Assembly: GCA_903867305.1 (NCBI GenBank)
Contig: CAIPQU010000053.1
Span: 20,235-84,234 of the forward strand
DNA length: 64,000 nt
DNA from: an uncultured beta proteobacterium
GTDB taxonomy: Bacteria > Pseudomonadota > Gammaproteobacteria > Burkholderiales > Burkholderiaceae
Direction of reading: 5' to 3'
How positions within the stretch are numbered: the stretch's first letter is position 1; every line of letters begins with the position of its first letter. The position numbers and the translations under genes were made by a program. Under the pieces are notes generated by a model, which saw only the letters and a program-made list of their open reading frames with translations, did not search any database and was not told the origin of the DNA. Positions 46,365-56,343 of the stretch are shown here, one piece after another.

Positions 46365-47173
46365 ATGCTTTCTCCTTTTAACTCACGATAATTTTTCAGC
46401 GCAAATAATAAATAATGCGTAAACCATAAGGATGCGAAGATAAATACTAAAGAATAAATCCACATCATGAACATTGATACAAATGGAAATAACACTAAAA
46501 CAAATATAGATGATAACCAAAAGAATGTAGGAATTGCGCCCAATAATCCCGCAATAATCCCCATCGCTAATAATTGCCAACGGTATATTTCCATCAATTC
46601 TAATCGTTCTGTATGGCTAGCATGTCTTGCTAAAACATCATAGGACATCAGACGCATGGTCAACCACCCCCATAATATGGGAGGTATCAAGGCAAAAATT
46701 GGCGGAATCCACCAAACTGGTAGAGTAATAAAAACTAGAACCATAAAAATACAGGTTGACCCAATATTCACCCCCAAACTACCAAGAAAAGATCCACCCT
46801 TTTCTTGGCGCAAACCCAGATACTGTTGTTGACGTTCAACGTGCCGAAGAACAGAGGTAACGGAAGTAAAAGACACCAAAACCAAGATACTCACAACAAT
46901 AAATGGCATGAGTATCACAACCGAAAAATACGGCACCACAACAGCTCGCACAATATCCCAGCCAAAGCTTGGCATCATCTGCGTCATCCACTCGGCGAAG
47001 TTCGAGGTAGTTAAAAGTTCTTTCATCCAGTCAAGCATTGGGGTCCAAATCAACCACAATACGCCAAACCAGATCATTGCACCGATCAAAAATGGACGCA
47101 AAGATAGCCATAAAACCCAAGGATGAAAAACTCCTTTTAGTGCTAATCCAAATGCGCGTAAGATAAGGTTCAT
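46361..47173 (-). CDS. EI24 domain (CysZ-like) membrane protein
   Basis: A 270-residue protein with six or more hydrophobic segments belonging to the EI24/etoposide-induced 2.4 family, which includes the sulfate-permease-like CysZ. Notable stretches are LALKGVFHPWVLWLSLRPF at the start and WGWLTMRLMSYDVLARHASHTER in a central loop, typical of beta- and gammaproteobacterial members. Function outside CysZ is not established. It follows the desaturase-like gene by 4 bp and overlaps the molybdopterin-binding gene. Confidence 0.82.
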   Translation of the reverse strand: MNLILRAFGLALKGVFHPWVLWLSLRPFLIGAMIWFGVLWLIWTPMLDWMKELLTTSNFAEWMTQMMPSFGWDIVRAVVVPYFSVVILMPFIVVSILVLVSFTSVTSVLRHVERQQQYLGLRQEKGGSFLGSLGVNIGSTCIFMVLVFITLPVWWIPPIFALIPPILWGWLTMRLMSYDVLARHASHTERLELMEIYRWQLLAMGIIAGLLGAIPTFFWLSSIFVLVLFPFVSMFMMWIYSLVFIFASLWFTHYLLFALKNYRELKGESI

Positions 47174-47177
47174 AATC

Positions 47178-48152
47178 TTATTTCACGAGAGCTTGCCAAC
47201 TCTTTTTCAAGCTAAACCATTGTTGTGCAAAAAAATGATTCGGGGGTATAAAACCCTTCACTCCAGTTGGATGATATGTTTGATCAAATTGAGCTGTACC
47301 AAATAAAATATCCCACCACGGAAATAACACCCCAAAATTACAACCACCTAAAATACCTGGTTTACCTGGTAATTCGTAACCTAAGCCAATCGCATGGTGG
47401 TAACGATGAAAACTAGGTGTCACAATCCAATATTTTAAAATACCAAAATCGTAGGTATAAAAACCATGCTGCCAACTTTGTATCAATCGACTAGTCACAA
47501 TTAATAAGAGGTATTGACTCGGCCCTACCCCAATCCACAAAGCAAACATAGCAAATAGGATAGAACGCATGACATCATCGAACAAATGGTTGCGATTATC
47601 TGACCAAGCAGTCATATGCCGCTGACTATGATGTAGTGCATGTAATTGCCACCACCAGCCAAAACGATGGGAGGTACGGTGATAAGCATAATCCAATAAA
47701 TCAAATAAGATTAAATAAATCATAAAACTAACGACTGGGATAGAACTAATAACCGGTAGCCAGTTTTCAACATTCATGCGCTCAAAACCAATATCATGTA
47801 ATTCTGAAGAGAAGAAAAAAAAGATTCCAGAAAAACAATAAAAGAAGAAAAATTGATAGATACCTAGTCGATGAATCGCACTATAAAATATGTCTACTCT
47901 GATGGCTGCATGTTGATCTTTTGACCAGTTCTCAGTGGTATCCTCTTTGGAAGAAAAATAATGAGTCTCCCTCTTCTCTAAAGGGCGTAAAACGAGGGAA
48001 ATAATGAGTAACTGTGCAAGCCCCAAAAAAATCCAATCGACGACCAAATCAGCATCATCAGAAAAATTCATCCAACCCATTTGATAACAAATTGGCAGTA
48101 CCAAATGTTGCACTAACCATTCATGGATCGTGTCGTATAAATTACCCATCAT
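47178..48152 (-). CDS. Sterol desaturase/fatty acid hydroxylase family protein
   Basis: A membrane di-iron oxygenase of about 324 residues. The three histidine clusters that bind iron are HRTSH, HALHHSQRH and HRYHHAIG, in membrane-adjacent loops between helices. Such enzymes hydroxylate or desaturate lipids. No sterol pathway is visible, so an acyl chain or hopanoid-like lipid is a guess. The ATG at 48152 overlaps the deacetylase stop (ATGA), so it is chosen over one 24 bases earlier. Confidence 0.88.
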   Translation of the reverse strand: MMGNLYDTIHEWLVQHLVLPICYQMGWMNFSDDADLVVDWIFLGLAQLLIISLVLRPLEKRETHYFSSKEDTTENWSKDQHAAIRVDIFYSAIHRLGIYQFFFFYCFSGIFFFFSSELHDIGFERMNVENWLPVISSIPVVSFMIYLILFDLLDYAYHRTSHRFGWWWQLHALHHSQRHMTAWSDNRNHLFDDVMRSILFAMFALWIGVGPSQYLLLIVTSRLIQSWQHGFYTYDFGILKYWIVTPSFHRYHHAIGLGYELPGKPGILGGCNFGVLFPWWDILFGTAQFDQTYHPTGVKGFIPPNHFFAQQWFSLKKSWQALVK

Positions 48153-48955
48153 TGAGAACTCACCGTTGCAAAACAAAAGCCTTTTTGTTTTAATCCCACA
48201 ATCAAGGGCTCAAGCACACCAGTCGCCCAAGCATCTTTTCGCGACCAAATACCTAAATGCGCCATCGCAATATCCCCATCCTTCAATTGTTCCAATGCTT
48301 TTTGAAGTAAGAATTGATTCGAGTATTGTGCGGAAGAAAGTTCATCGCCTAAAAAGCCAGTATCACTCCAACCAATATGCTGATAACCACAAGCTTTAGC
48401 CATCTGGATCAAACGAGGAGAAATTTTGCCACCTGGTGCTCGCCAAATCTTCTGTAAATGACTGCCAGTTAATTGATTAAAAACTGGATCAACACTTTTA
48501 ATTTGATGACAAACTTCTAACTGGTCTGCATTAAAAGCCTTACCCGCATTGGGGCCAAATTGTGACTTCAAAACAACTTCATTGTTTTTACCATCTTTTT
48601 GAAAATAGGTATGGTTGAGTGTATGACTTCCAAAGGCATGGCCATCAGCGACCATACTTTGCCAAAAAGGCTTCCAAGACTCATCCAAAGCCAGATCTCC
48701 TCGAAATGTCTTTTCATTAGCCAGAAAAAAGGTAGCGACAACTTGGTGCTTGCGAAGTGTATCGGCAACAAATTGTGCGACAGACATATTGCCTGTATCA
48801 AAGCTGAGATAGATCGTTTTGTCACAGACCTTAGCAGCATTCGCAGTCGCTGGAAAAACTCCAACGATGCTAACCAAGATCATCATGAAGACAAAAACAA
48901 GATTCATCATGTGTACTTTATTGCCAAGGGGCATTCGGTGAGAAAAAGACGCCAT
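48149..48955 (-). CDS. Polysaccharide deacetylase family protein (NodB domain)
   Basis: A 268-residue exported protein: a polar start then a hydrophobic core MMNLVFVFMMILVSIVGVFP, with ATANA before the mature KVCDK. The NodB-domain has the metal-binding SHTLNH and TFFLANEKT. Motif 1 is SFDTG, not TFDDG: the second Asp, a metal ligand in classical deacetylases, is Thr. This variant occurs in a known subgroup, but catalysis may differ. Starts at 48955, 48934 or 48910 are possible; the first overlaps the propeller gene by 38 bp and would be translationally coupled. Confidence 0.85.
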   Translation of the reverse strand: MASFSHRMPLGNKVHMMNLVFVFMMILVSIVGVFPATANAAKVCDKTIYLSFDTGNMSVAQFVADTLRKHQVVATFFLANEKTFRGDLALDESWKPFWQSMVADGHAFGSHTLNHTYFQKDGKNNEVVLKSQFGPNAGKAFNADQLEVCHQIKSVDPVFNQLTGSHLQKIWRAPGGKISPRLIQMAKACGYQHIGWSDTGFLGDELSSAQYSNQFLLQKALEQLKDGDIAMAHLGIWSRKDAWATGVLEPLIVGLKQKGFCFATVSSQ

Positions 48956-49937
48956 GTGGACTATTGCCTACTTTGATCGTTTTTTCTAATTCATTGTTAC
49001 TCAAGTTAATGATTCCCACTTTTTTTGAAAATCGAAAAGTAACCCAAAGTTCTTTTTGATCGGGTGTGATGTCCATACAATCTGGACCTGCCGGCAATCC
49101 CTGGATGGTTGCAACATTCTCTAATGTTTCCATATCAATCTTACTAATCGTTGCTGCTACACGATTAGAAACAAATACATGTCGTCCATCGCCAAGCGGC
49201 CTAAAGTTGTGAGCACCCTTACCAGTTTTAATCACTTTGATAATTTTTTGACTCTTCCAATCAATCACCTGCACAAAATCTTCTCCAGTCAAACCGAGTA
49301 ATACATATTTATCACCTGGCGTCATCCAAAGACCTGCAGGCATTTTTCCAACATTCATACGCCAAAGAATTTTTTTTGTCTCTAAATCAATACCCACAAG
49401 CTCATTGGAGTCTTGTAGTGTCACAAAACTTATTCTGCTATCACTGGTAAAGGCAATATGACTAGGCGTCTTTGGTAACTTCAAGATTTCTGGTGATGAT
49501 CCAATCACGCCATTCACTACTGGATAGATATCTACTCTGTCTAGGCGATTACCGGCAACGACAAACCATTGTTTATTGGGAGAATATCCTAGTTGATAAG
49601 GGTCACTGATTTTGGGTATCGAACCAATTTTATTGCCCGTTATGGCATCTACAATCGTTAAGCTATTACCGGCTGCATTGGCAATCAGTAAATTTTTACC
49701 ATCTGGCATCATCATTAAGTGGTGAGGCTCTTTCCCCACAGAAAACTCATCGATGACCTCTTTTTTTTGCATATCAATTCTACTAACGGAGGCAGATCCA
49801 GAATTTAAAACAATAGCGATTTTTGGGGGAACTAAGTCATTTTTGACAATTTCTTTGTCTTTTGCTAATAAGCAACCCCCAAATAGGATGAAACCAGCCA
49901 GAAAGAAGGCTTTGCACAGAGCTCCATGTTTTTTCAT
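48918..49937 (-). CDS. YVTN/YncE-type beta-propeller lipoprotein
   Basis: A 339-residue seven-bladed propeller lipoprotein (lipobox FGGC after a hydrophobic leader, Cys near residue 22). Repeats such as VNSGSASVSRIDM, VGKEPHHLMMMPDGKNLLIANAAGN, PDCMDITPDQKELWVT and VGNSPHGVFF mark YVTN repeats. These proteins bind small ligands or partners at the envelope; enzymatic activity is not indicated. It is the first gene of the five-gene operon and starts 10 bp after the hrpA stop on the same strand. Confidence 0.85.
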   Translation of the reverse strand: MKKHGALCKAFFLAGFILFGGCLLAKDKEIVKNDLVPPKIAIVLNSGSASVSRIDMQKKEVIDEFSVGKEPHHLMMMPDGKNLLIANAAGNSLTIVDAITGNKIGSIPKISDPYQLGYSPNKQWFVVAGNRLDRVDIYPVVNGVIGSSPEILKLPKTPSHIAFTSDSRISFVTLQDSNELVGIDLETKKILWRMNVGKMPAGLWMTPGDKYVLLGLTGEDFVQVIDWKSQKIIKVIKTGKGAHNFRPLGDGRHVFVSNRVAATISKIDMETLENVATIQGLPAGPDCMDITPDQKELWVTFRFSKKVGIINLSNNELEKTIKVGNSPHGVFFSPNAPWQ

Positions 49938-49947
49938 ATACCCTATT

Positions 49948-52900
49948 TTACTCTCGAAAAGTGTTTAATATCTTTTCAATTCGTTTGACAGACATTGGCG
50001 ATGGAGTTTTCAGCTCTTGTGCATATAAAGCCACTCTTAACTCCTCTAATTGCCAACGTATATCAATCAATTGACGATGATGAGTGATATTCACGTGATT
50101 TTTTACTAATTGTGAATATTGTCTTTGTAAACGTGTCCACTGTTGCTGACTCTCTTGATCCCTCACTAAATTGGAACGTATTTTTTCGATACGAACCAAA
50201 ATACCTTTTAAATATCGCGGGATGTGAACAATTTGTTCATAAGGGGTATTTTCAAGAAATTTACGGTGAATCAATTGTTGAAATTGGTTCAGCATATCTT
50301 CATGCGCTGGTGGACAAAGTGTTTTAACCCCAACTAATTTTTTTTGTATTTCTGCTGACCCTTCAAGGCAATTTAATACTTGCCGCGCAATGTCTTGGGC
50401 AATTAAGGATAACTTACCCTTGCTAGCCTGCACTCTCGCCAGAAAATCTTGTTGGGTATTTGGTAAAGGTTCAAACAAACACCCTCGCTCTAATGTAAAG
50501 TCAAAAATTTGTTGCATGACCTCTTCAACCGTACCCATTTGCATAAACAGAAGTCCAATCTCTCGTGCTCCTGGTAATTGCTTGGTTAATACTTTCAATG
50601 TATCTTTATGGGCAAGCGCAAATAATCTCCGTAATCCTATATAGTGAATTTTTCTCGCAAGTTCGGGGTCATCAAAGACCTGTATTTCACAATGCGTCTT
50701 ACAGTCGGCCAAGGCAGGATAACCATATAAGATTTGTTGTTTCCTTTTTATCTCCAACATTTCTGGCAAAGTCCCAAAGCTCCATTCCTTGATTTGCTCT
50801 ACATCCACATCCACAGAAGTCTGTGGCATAGCAACGTTGGTCTCTAAATTATTTATAGTATTTTGGTTGACTTGCAAGATAGCCTCGGAGGCGGCTTGCT
50901 GAAAGATCTCTCTCGCATCAGAGGCATATTCTGCCCTGAGCTTGTTGAGATTACGGTCTAATTCGAGTTGTCGCCCATGTTCATCCATTAGGCGAAAGTT
51001 CATAAAACAATGCTCTGGTAAATTTTCTACACGAAAATCACTACGTTTAACAATAATCTGTGTTTGTTCACGTATTTGGGCAATCAAAACTTCTAATAAC
51101 TCACCTTTTCCAAATTGCTGCTGCTCTAGAAGTCGGTCGACAACCCCCTTGGCAAAATCAGGGATCGGTACACAATAACGCCTTAATTTTTGCGGTAAGG
51201 ATTTTAATAATACTTGTATTTTTTCAACACATAATCCTGGGACTAACCACTCACATTTTCTTTCGTCAATTTGATTGAGCAGTGATAAGGGAACTACGAG
51301 AGTTACGCCGTCTTTAGGACTTCCTGGCTCAAAATGATAGGTGAGCTGTAATTGCGAGCCCATCACCTGGAATTGCTTTGGATAACGATCATCACTAATA
51401 TGTGTGGCTTGATGACGCATCAAGTCTTGCTTAGAGATGATGAGTGATTGCTCAAGCTTGGGATCACGATCAAGATGGGCTTGCAAAGAACTTCTACTGA
51501 GAACTTCAAGGGGTAATGCTTGGTCATAAAATGCATAAATCAGTTCATCACTAACCAGGACATCTTGCCTGCGCGAACGATGCTCTAAAGCCTCGACTTC
51601 AGAGATAAGCTGTTGGTTTTTCCAGAAAAAACTAAATACCTTACCCGTCTGCTGTTGAATCTGACTACTTTCCTGTTGGCCTAATAAAGCCCCTTCAACT
51701 AGCGCGCGTTGAATAAAAATTTTACGTGCTTCTTCAGCTTGCATGAGGGCAAACTTTACTTTTCGACCATGATAGAGCGTTAATCCATACAGAGCTCCTT
51801 GCTCATGTGCCATGACTTCACCTGTGCGAGTATCCCAAAATGGCTCACTCCAAGTTTTTTGTAATCGATGCTGGCAAATTCTCTCTACCCAACGTGGCTC
51901 AATTTTCGCCATCGTTCTGGCGTACAAACGGTGGGTTTGCATTAACTCCCCAGCCACAATCCAGCCATTCGGTTTTTTTAATAAATGATTCCCAGGCCAT
52001 ACTGATACCTTAATACCTCGGGTTCCTTCAAACCATGCCTCTTCATCCGATTTTTTGGCGATATTCCCAAGCAAGCCAGTCAATAAAGAGGTATGAATTT
52101 GTTCATAGGTTGCAGGCAAGGAGTTCATTCGCCAGCCCTGTGCAAGCAATAGTTCTTGAAGTTGTTGATGGACATCTCGCCACTCTCTCATTCTTCGAGG
52201 CGAAATAAAGTACTTTCGACATAATTCATCAAATTGACGGTTAGTTGATTTTTGTTGAAAAGCTGCGTGATACCAATCCCATAGTTTGATGTAACTCATA
52301 AATTCAGATTGCTCATGAGCGAAATTTTTATGAGCCAAATCTGCTGCTTGTGCAAAATCTATAGGCCTGTCACGGGGGTCTTGGATCGCCATTGCTGTTG
52401 CAATAATAAGTACCTCACGTAAAGCCATCTGCTCTTTTGCGGCAATTAACATTCTGGCCACTCGAGGATCAAGCGGTAACTTCGATAAGTCATTTCCAAT
52501 CGGGGTTAATTCTATTTCGCGCCGCTTATCATTGGTGATGACTTCAACTGCTCCTAACTCTTCTAAGAGTTGGATACCATCGCTGATTGCCCTGCCCGTC
52601 GGAGCCTGAAGAAAAGGAAATTCTTCAATATTGGGAAGGTGAAGCGCCGCCATCCGCAAAATCACACTCGCCAAAGAACTTCTTAAAATTTCTGGGTCGG
52701 TGTAAGCAGGTCTTTGTAAAAATTCATCTTCAGCATATAAACGAATACATATACCATCGGCAACCCGTCCACATCGGCCAGCACGTTGATTTGCTGCAGA
52801 TTGTGAAATTGGCTCAATCTCTAATTGCTCCACCTTATTCCGAAAAGAGTAACGTTTGACTCGAGCAAGTCCCGCATCGATCACAAATCGAATCCCTGGA

Positions 52901-53856
52901 ACCGTTAGCGAGGTTTCTGCAACATTCGTTGCTAAGACAATCCGACGCCCATGCCCCGTCTGAAATACCCTCTCTTGCTCAGAAATGGACTGCCGAGCGA
53001 ACAAACTTAAAATTTCTGGACTATACCGTTGAATGAGAGCGAGGTTCTTTCTTAAAGCTTCCGCACATTCCCGAATCTCACGCTCTCCAGGTAAAAAAAC
53101 CAAAATATCGCCAGTACCTTTAACGCCTTGCCCCCAGAGCTCACTAATGCTCTCACAAACGGCGTCAGGCAATTCCTTGACCTCTTTGGTATTTGCGGTC
53201 TCCAAAGGACGATAACGAATTTCAACGGGAAAGAGTCGCCCGCTAACCTCAATGATGGGGACCTCTTGAGAGTAATGAAAATGTTTGGCAAACAGGCTTG
53301 CATTAATCGTTGCTGAAGTAATGATGACCTTTAAATCTGGTCGCTTTGGCAAAATGAGCTTCAGGTAGCCTAATAAAAAATCAATATTCAGACTTCGCTC
53401 ATGGGCTTCATCAATAATGATGGTGTCATAAGCTTGAAGTAATGGGTCGTTTTGAGTCTGCGCTAACAAAATTCCATCTGTCATCAACTTAATTGAGGCA
53501 GTTGCTGAACTTTTATCAGCAAATCGAACCTGATAGGCGACATCTTGGCCAATCGGACTGCCTAATTCTTGGGCAATTCTTTTCGCTGTGGAGGTGGCAG
53601 CAATGCGTCGTGGTTGGGTATGACCAATCAATTTTCCAGACCCATTAGCCATACCACGACCGATGGCTAAACATATTTTCGGTAATTGTGTTGTTTTTCC
53701 AGACCCTGTCTCACCGCAAACAATAATGACCTGATGTTTGCGTAATGCCTCCATAATGAGGCCCCGCTGGGCACTCACAGGTAAAAGTTCGGGAAACTCT
53801 AACGGAATGTGAGATTTTTCCAACTGATTGTGTGTATTTTTAGCATTTTGATCCAT
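49948..53856 (-). CDS. hrpA: ATP-dependent RNA helicase HrpA
   Basis: A DEAH-box helicase of about 1302 residues, the usual HrpA size. Motif I is GETGSGKTTQLPK, motif II IIDEAHERSLNIDF, motif III SATIN, motif VI QRAGRCGRV. A large C-terminal extension (DUF3418) follows. HrpA resolves stalled ribosomes and processes some messages. The ATG at 53856 was chosen with AGGA upstream; an ATG at 53862 sits on that site. It is divergent from argA with only 22 bp between. Confidence 0.95.
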   Translation of the reverse strand: MDQNAKNTHNQLEKSHIPLEFPELLPVSAQRGLIMEALRKHQVIIVCGETGSGKTTQLPKICLAIGRGMANGSGKLIGHTQPRRIAATSTAKRIAQELGSPIGQDVAYQVRFADKSSATASIKLMTDGILLAQTQNDPLLQAYDTIIIDEAHERSLNIDFLLGYLKLILPKRPDLKVIITSATINASLFAKHFHYSQEVPIIEVSGRLFPVEIRYRPLETANTKEVKELPDAVCESISELWGQGVKGTGDILVFLPGEREIRECAEALRKNLALIQRYSPEILSLFARQSISEQERVFQTGHGRRIVLATNVAETSLTVPGIRFVIDAGLARVKRYSFRNKVEQLEIEPISQSAANQRAGRCGRVADGICIRLYAEDEFLQRPAYTDPEILRSSLASVILRMAALHLPNIEEFPFLQAPTGRAISDGIQLLEELGAVEVITNDKRREIELTPIGNDLSKLPLDPRVARMLIAAKEQMALREVLIIATAMAIQDPRDRPIDFAQAADLAHKNFAHEQSEFMSYIKLWDWYHAAFQQKSTNRQFDELCRKYFISPRRMREWRDVHQQLQELLLAQGWRMNSLPATYEQIHTSLLTGLLGNIAKKSDEEAWFEGTRGIKVSVWPGNHLLKKPNGWIVAGELMQTHRLYARTMAKIEPRWVERICQHRLQKTWSEPFWDTRTGEVMAHEQGALYGLTLYHGRKVKFALMQAEEARKIFIQRALVEGALLGQQESSQIQQQTGKVFSFFWKNQQLISEVEALEHRSRRQDVLVSDELIYAFYDQALPLEVLSRSSLQAHLDRDPKLEQSLIISKQDLMRHQATHISDDRYPKQFQVMGSQLQLTYHFEPGSPKDGVTLVVPLSLLNQIDERKCEWLVPGLCVEKIQVLLKSLPQKLRRYCVPIPDFAKGVVDRLLEQQQFGKGELLEVLIAQIREQTQIIVKRSDFRVENLPEHCFMNFRLMDEHGRQLELDRNLNKLRAEYASDAREIFQQAASEAILQVNQNTINNLETNVAMPQTSVDVDVEQIKEWSFGTLPEMLEIKRKQQILYGYPALADCKTHCEIQVFDDPELARKIHYIGLRRLFALAHKDTLKVLTKQLPGAREIGLLFMQMGTVEEVMQQIFDFTLERGCLFEPLPNTQQDFLARVQASKGKLSLIAQDIARQVLNCLEGSAEIQKKLVGVKTLCPPAHEDMLNQFQQLIHRKFLENTPYEQIVHIPRYLKGILVRIEKIRSNLVRDQESQQQWTRLQRQYSQLVKNHVNITHHRQLIDIRWQLEELRVALYAQELKTPSPMSVKRIEKILNTFRE

Positions 53857-53864
53857 AAGCATCC

Positions 53865-53870
53865 TATAAT
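53865..53870 (+). promoter_or_regulatory. -10 element immediately before argA
   Basis: A consensus TATAAT ends 8 bp before the argA ATG at 53879. Transcription from it would begin around 53877, giving a leaderless or near-leaderless message. No ribosome site precedes argA and no convincing -35 is seen. Confidence 0.5.
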
Positions 53871-53878
53871 TTTCGCTT

Positions 53879-55243
53879 ATGTCGACAAAACCATCAGAAA
53901 TCTCTACAGAATATAGCCAAACTACGGATACTTTTCCATTTGTTAGTTGGTTAAGAACTGTCGCTCCCTATATCCACTCCTTTCATGGTAAAACTTTTGT
54001 CATTGCCTTTGCCGGTGAATTAGCCTCCGATAGCGAACTGGAGAATTTAGTTGAAGATATCGCCATGCTTCATGCGATGGGCATGAATATTGTTCTAGTT
54101 CATGGTTCTCGTCCACAGATTCAAGAGCAACTCGCTTTGCATTCCATCGAGCCTAAATATGGTGCCGGCCAAATGTTGGGCTATCGCATTACGGACGGGG
54201 ATACGATGGAGTGTGTAAAAGAAGCTGTCGGTGAATTACGTCTAGATATCGAAGCTTGTTTTAGCCAAGGACTTCCCAATACACCAATGGCAGGTTCACG
54301 CATCTCTGTCATATCGGGTAATTTTATTACGGCACGACCTGTCGGGATTGTAGAAGGAGTCGACTTTATGAATACCGGACTGGTGCGCAAGGTCGATGCT
54401 GAATCCATCAAAATGTCGCTTAACCATAATAAGATTGTTTTATTGTCTCCTCTAGGCTTTTCACCTACTGGGCAGGCATTTAATCTGGCCTATGAAGATG
54501 TGGCTTGTGCCACTGCCACTGCTCTTAAAGCTGATAAACTGATCTTCTTATCCAGTGTCCCTCCTCTGAAAGATGCACAGGGTGAGCATATCCCTGAAAT
54601 CTCTCTACCAGATATTGGTTCATTTCTGGGCGATGGTGGATTACCTCCAGGTGAGCTTCGGTCTTTACTGTCTACCGCTGCAAAAGCAGTCAAATTAGGC
54701 GTGAACCGTGTCCACCTTTTACCGCATAACCGTGATGGAGCTGTGCTAGAAGAGCTTTTTACGCATGATGGTGTGGGAACGATGATTGTAGCTTCCGATA
54801 TTGAAAATCTGCGTGAAGCCAATATGGATGATGTGGGTGGCATATTACAAATTATCTCTCCACTAGAAGAACAAGGAGTTTTAGCACCTAGAGGCAGAAC
54901 TTTAATTGAGCGCGATATTTCTAATTTTTCAGTGATCGAACACGATCAAGTGATTTTTGGTTGCGCTGCCCTTTTCCCATTTTCGAACTCGATGGGCGAA
55001 CTTGCATGCTTGGCCGTCGATGAAAATACCCAAGGTATTGGTGACGGGGAACGCTTACTCAAACGCATTGAAGCAAGAGCAAAAGATCTAGGCATTAAAA
55101 AACTCTTTGTCTTGACAACCAGAACAGAACATTGGTTCTTAAAGCGTGGCTTTGTCAAAGGATTCGTCGATGAACTACCAAAAGAACGAAAGTCTCACTA
55201 CAACTGGGACCGTAAATCGATGGTACTCATCAAAAATTTGTAA
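53879..55243 (+). CDS. argA: N-acetylglutamate synthase (two-domain ArgA)
   Basis: A 454-residue enzyme for the first step of arginine synthesis. The N-terminal amino-acid-kinase fold (about 30-290: FVIAFAGELASDSELENLVEDIAMLHAMGMNIVLVHG) serves regulation by arginine; the C-terminal GNAT domain (about 305-450, LACLAVDENTQGIGDGERLL) transfers acetyl from CoA to glutamate. The start at 53879 has no ribosome site and a TATAAT 8 bp upstream. It is followed by yggX after 56 bp. Confidence 0.95.
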   Translation: MSTKPSEISTEYSQTTDTFPFVSWLRTVAPYIHSFHGKTFVIAFAGELASDSELENLVEDIAMLHAMGMNIVLVHGSRPQIQEQLALHSIEPKYGAGQMLGYRITDGDTMECVKEAVGELRLDIEACFSQGLPNTPMAGSRISVISGNFITARPVGIVEGVDFMNTGLVRKVDAESIKMSLNHNKIVLLSPLGFSPTGQAFNLAYEDVACATATALKADKLIFLSSVPPLKDAQGEHIPEISLPDIGSFLGDGGLPPGELRSLLSTAAKAVKLGVNRVHLLPHNRDGAVLEELFTHDGVGTMIVASDIENLREANMDDVGGILQIISPLEEQGVLAPRGRTLIERDISNFSVIEHDQVIFGCAALFPFSNSMGELACLAVDENTQGIGDGERLLKRIEARAKDLGIKKLFVLTTRTEHWFLKRGFVKGFVDELPKERKSHYNWDRKSMVLIKNL

Positions 55244-55299
55244 ATTTTCTATAATAAGACACTGATCGTATTTCACTTTAAAGAAAGAATGCCCTTCCC

Positions 55300-55572
55300 A
55301 TGACAAGAATGGTTCAATGTATCAAACTGAATAAAGAAGCTGAGGGCCTGGCTTTTGCGCCTGTTCCGGGAGAACTTGGTAAAAGAATTTGGCAAAATGT
55401 TTCCAAAGAAGCTTGGGCTGATTGGTTAAATCAACAAACCATGCTGATTAATGAAAATCGTCTAAATATGGCTGATGCCAGGGCGAGACAGTATTTGCTC
55501 AAACAAACAGAAAAATTCTTCTTTGGCGAAGGTGCTGACTCAGCCTCAGGCTATGTCCCTCCCAGCGCTTAA
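55300..55572 (+). CDS. yggX: Fe(II) trafficking/oxidative damage protection protein
   Basis: A 90-residue YggX family protein ([30 protein letters not shown]), with the conserved Cys at residue 7. It limits oxidant damage to iron-sulfur clusters, probably by handling ferrous iron. The C-terminus is intact. It overlaps the convergent rpiA stop by 4 bp. Confidence 0.95.
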   Translation: MTRMVQCIKLNKEAEGLAFAPVPGELGKRIWQNVSKEAWADWLNQQTMLINENRLNMADARARQYLLKQTEKFFFGEGADSASGYVPPSA

Positions 55573-56261
55573 AACGCAATAATTTCCACCCCTGCTGGAT
55601 TAGAAACAATCAATTGAGTAGCTTTTTGCTGGGCAAAAATACCGTTACAGATCACCCCTGGGATTTGGTTAAGCTCAGTCTCTAATGCTTTGGGGTCTGT
55701 AATTTTCAAACCAGCAACATCCAAAATCCAACCAGAGTTATCCGTTATAAAGTTTTTGCTCGGATCCTCTTTGGATTTTCGCAGGCTCACCACGCCACCT
55801 AATTTTTCTAGGTAACTCGCGACTTTCTGACTTGCTAGTGGAATAACTTCAATCGGTAAAGGAAACTTCCCTAACATCATGACTTGTTTCGAAGAGTCAC
55901 AAATACAAATAAAACGCTTTGCCATAGAAGCAACTATTTTTTCTCTAGTAAGTGCTCCGCCACCACCTTTAAGCATGACTCCTTCAGGATTAATCTCATC
56001 GGCACCATCAATATAGACATCTAGGCTATCTACCTCATTCGCATCCAACACAGTAAATCCTTTTTGCAACAAGCGATCCGTACTGGCCTGCGAACTCGAT
56101 ATAACGCCTTTAAATTTAGTCGCGTGAGGAGCAAGGGCTTCGATGAATAAGTTAACAGTCGAGCCAGTACCAATCCCTAAAATACTATAAGGAGGGTGTT
56201 GTTGTAATAAGCAATTGACCGCTTCCTTAGCAACGAGTGCTTTTTGTTCATCTTGCAACAT
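55569..56261 (-). CDS. rpiA: Ribose-5-phosphate isomerase A
   Basis: A 230-residue RpiA that interconverts ribose 5-phosphate and ribulose 5-phosphate. The phosphate/active site motifs are [43 protein letters not shown] and the C-terminal [10 protein letters not shown]. It is divergent from tal, another enzyme of the non-oxidative pentose phosphate pathway, with 82 bp between the two starts. Confidence 0.97.
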   Translation of the reverse strand: MLQDEQKALVAKEAVNCLLQQHPPYSILGIGTGSTVNLFIEALAPHATKFKGVISSSQASTDRLLQKGFTVLDANEVDSLDVYIDGADEINPEGVMLKGGGGALTREKIVASMAKRFICICDSSKQVMMLGKFPLPIEVIPLASQKVASYLEKLGGVVSLRKSKEDPSKNFITDNSGWILDVAGLKITDPKALETELNQIPGVICNGIFAQQKATQLIVSNPAGVEIIAF

Positions 56262-56343
56262 TCGGATACCCTTTTGAAAGTTAGAATCTTATTTTAAGAC
56301 GATTTATTCTTCACCAACACCAATCAAGATTAAAATAATTTCT

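Noticed and set aside
49948..53856. Several plus-strand frames of 60-90 codons opposite hrpA
   Set aside because: They have no ribosome sites or family features and lie entirely inside a well-supported helicase gene.
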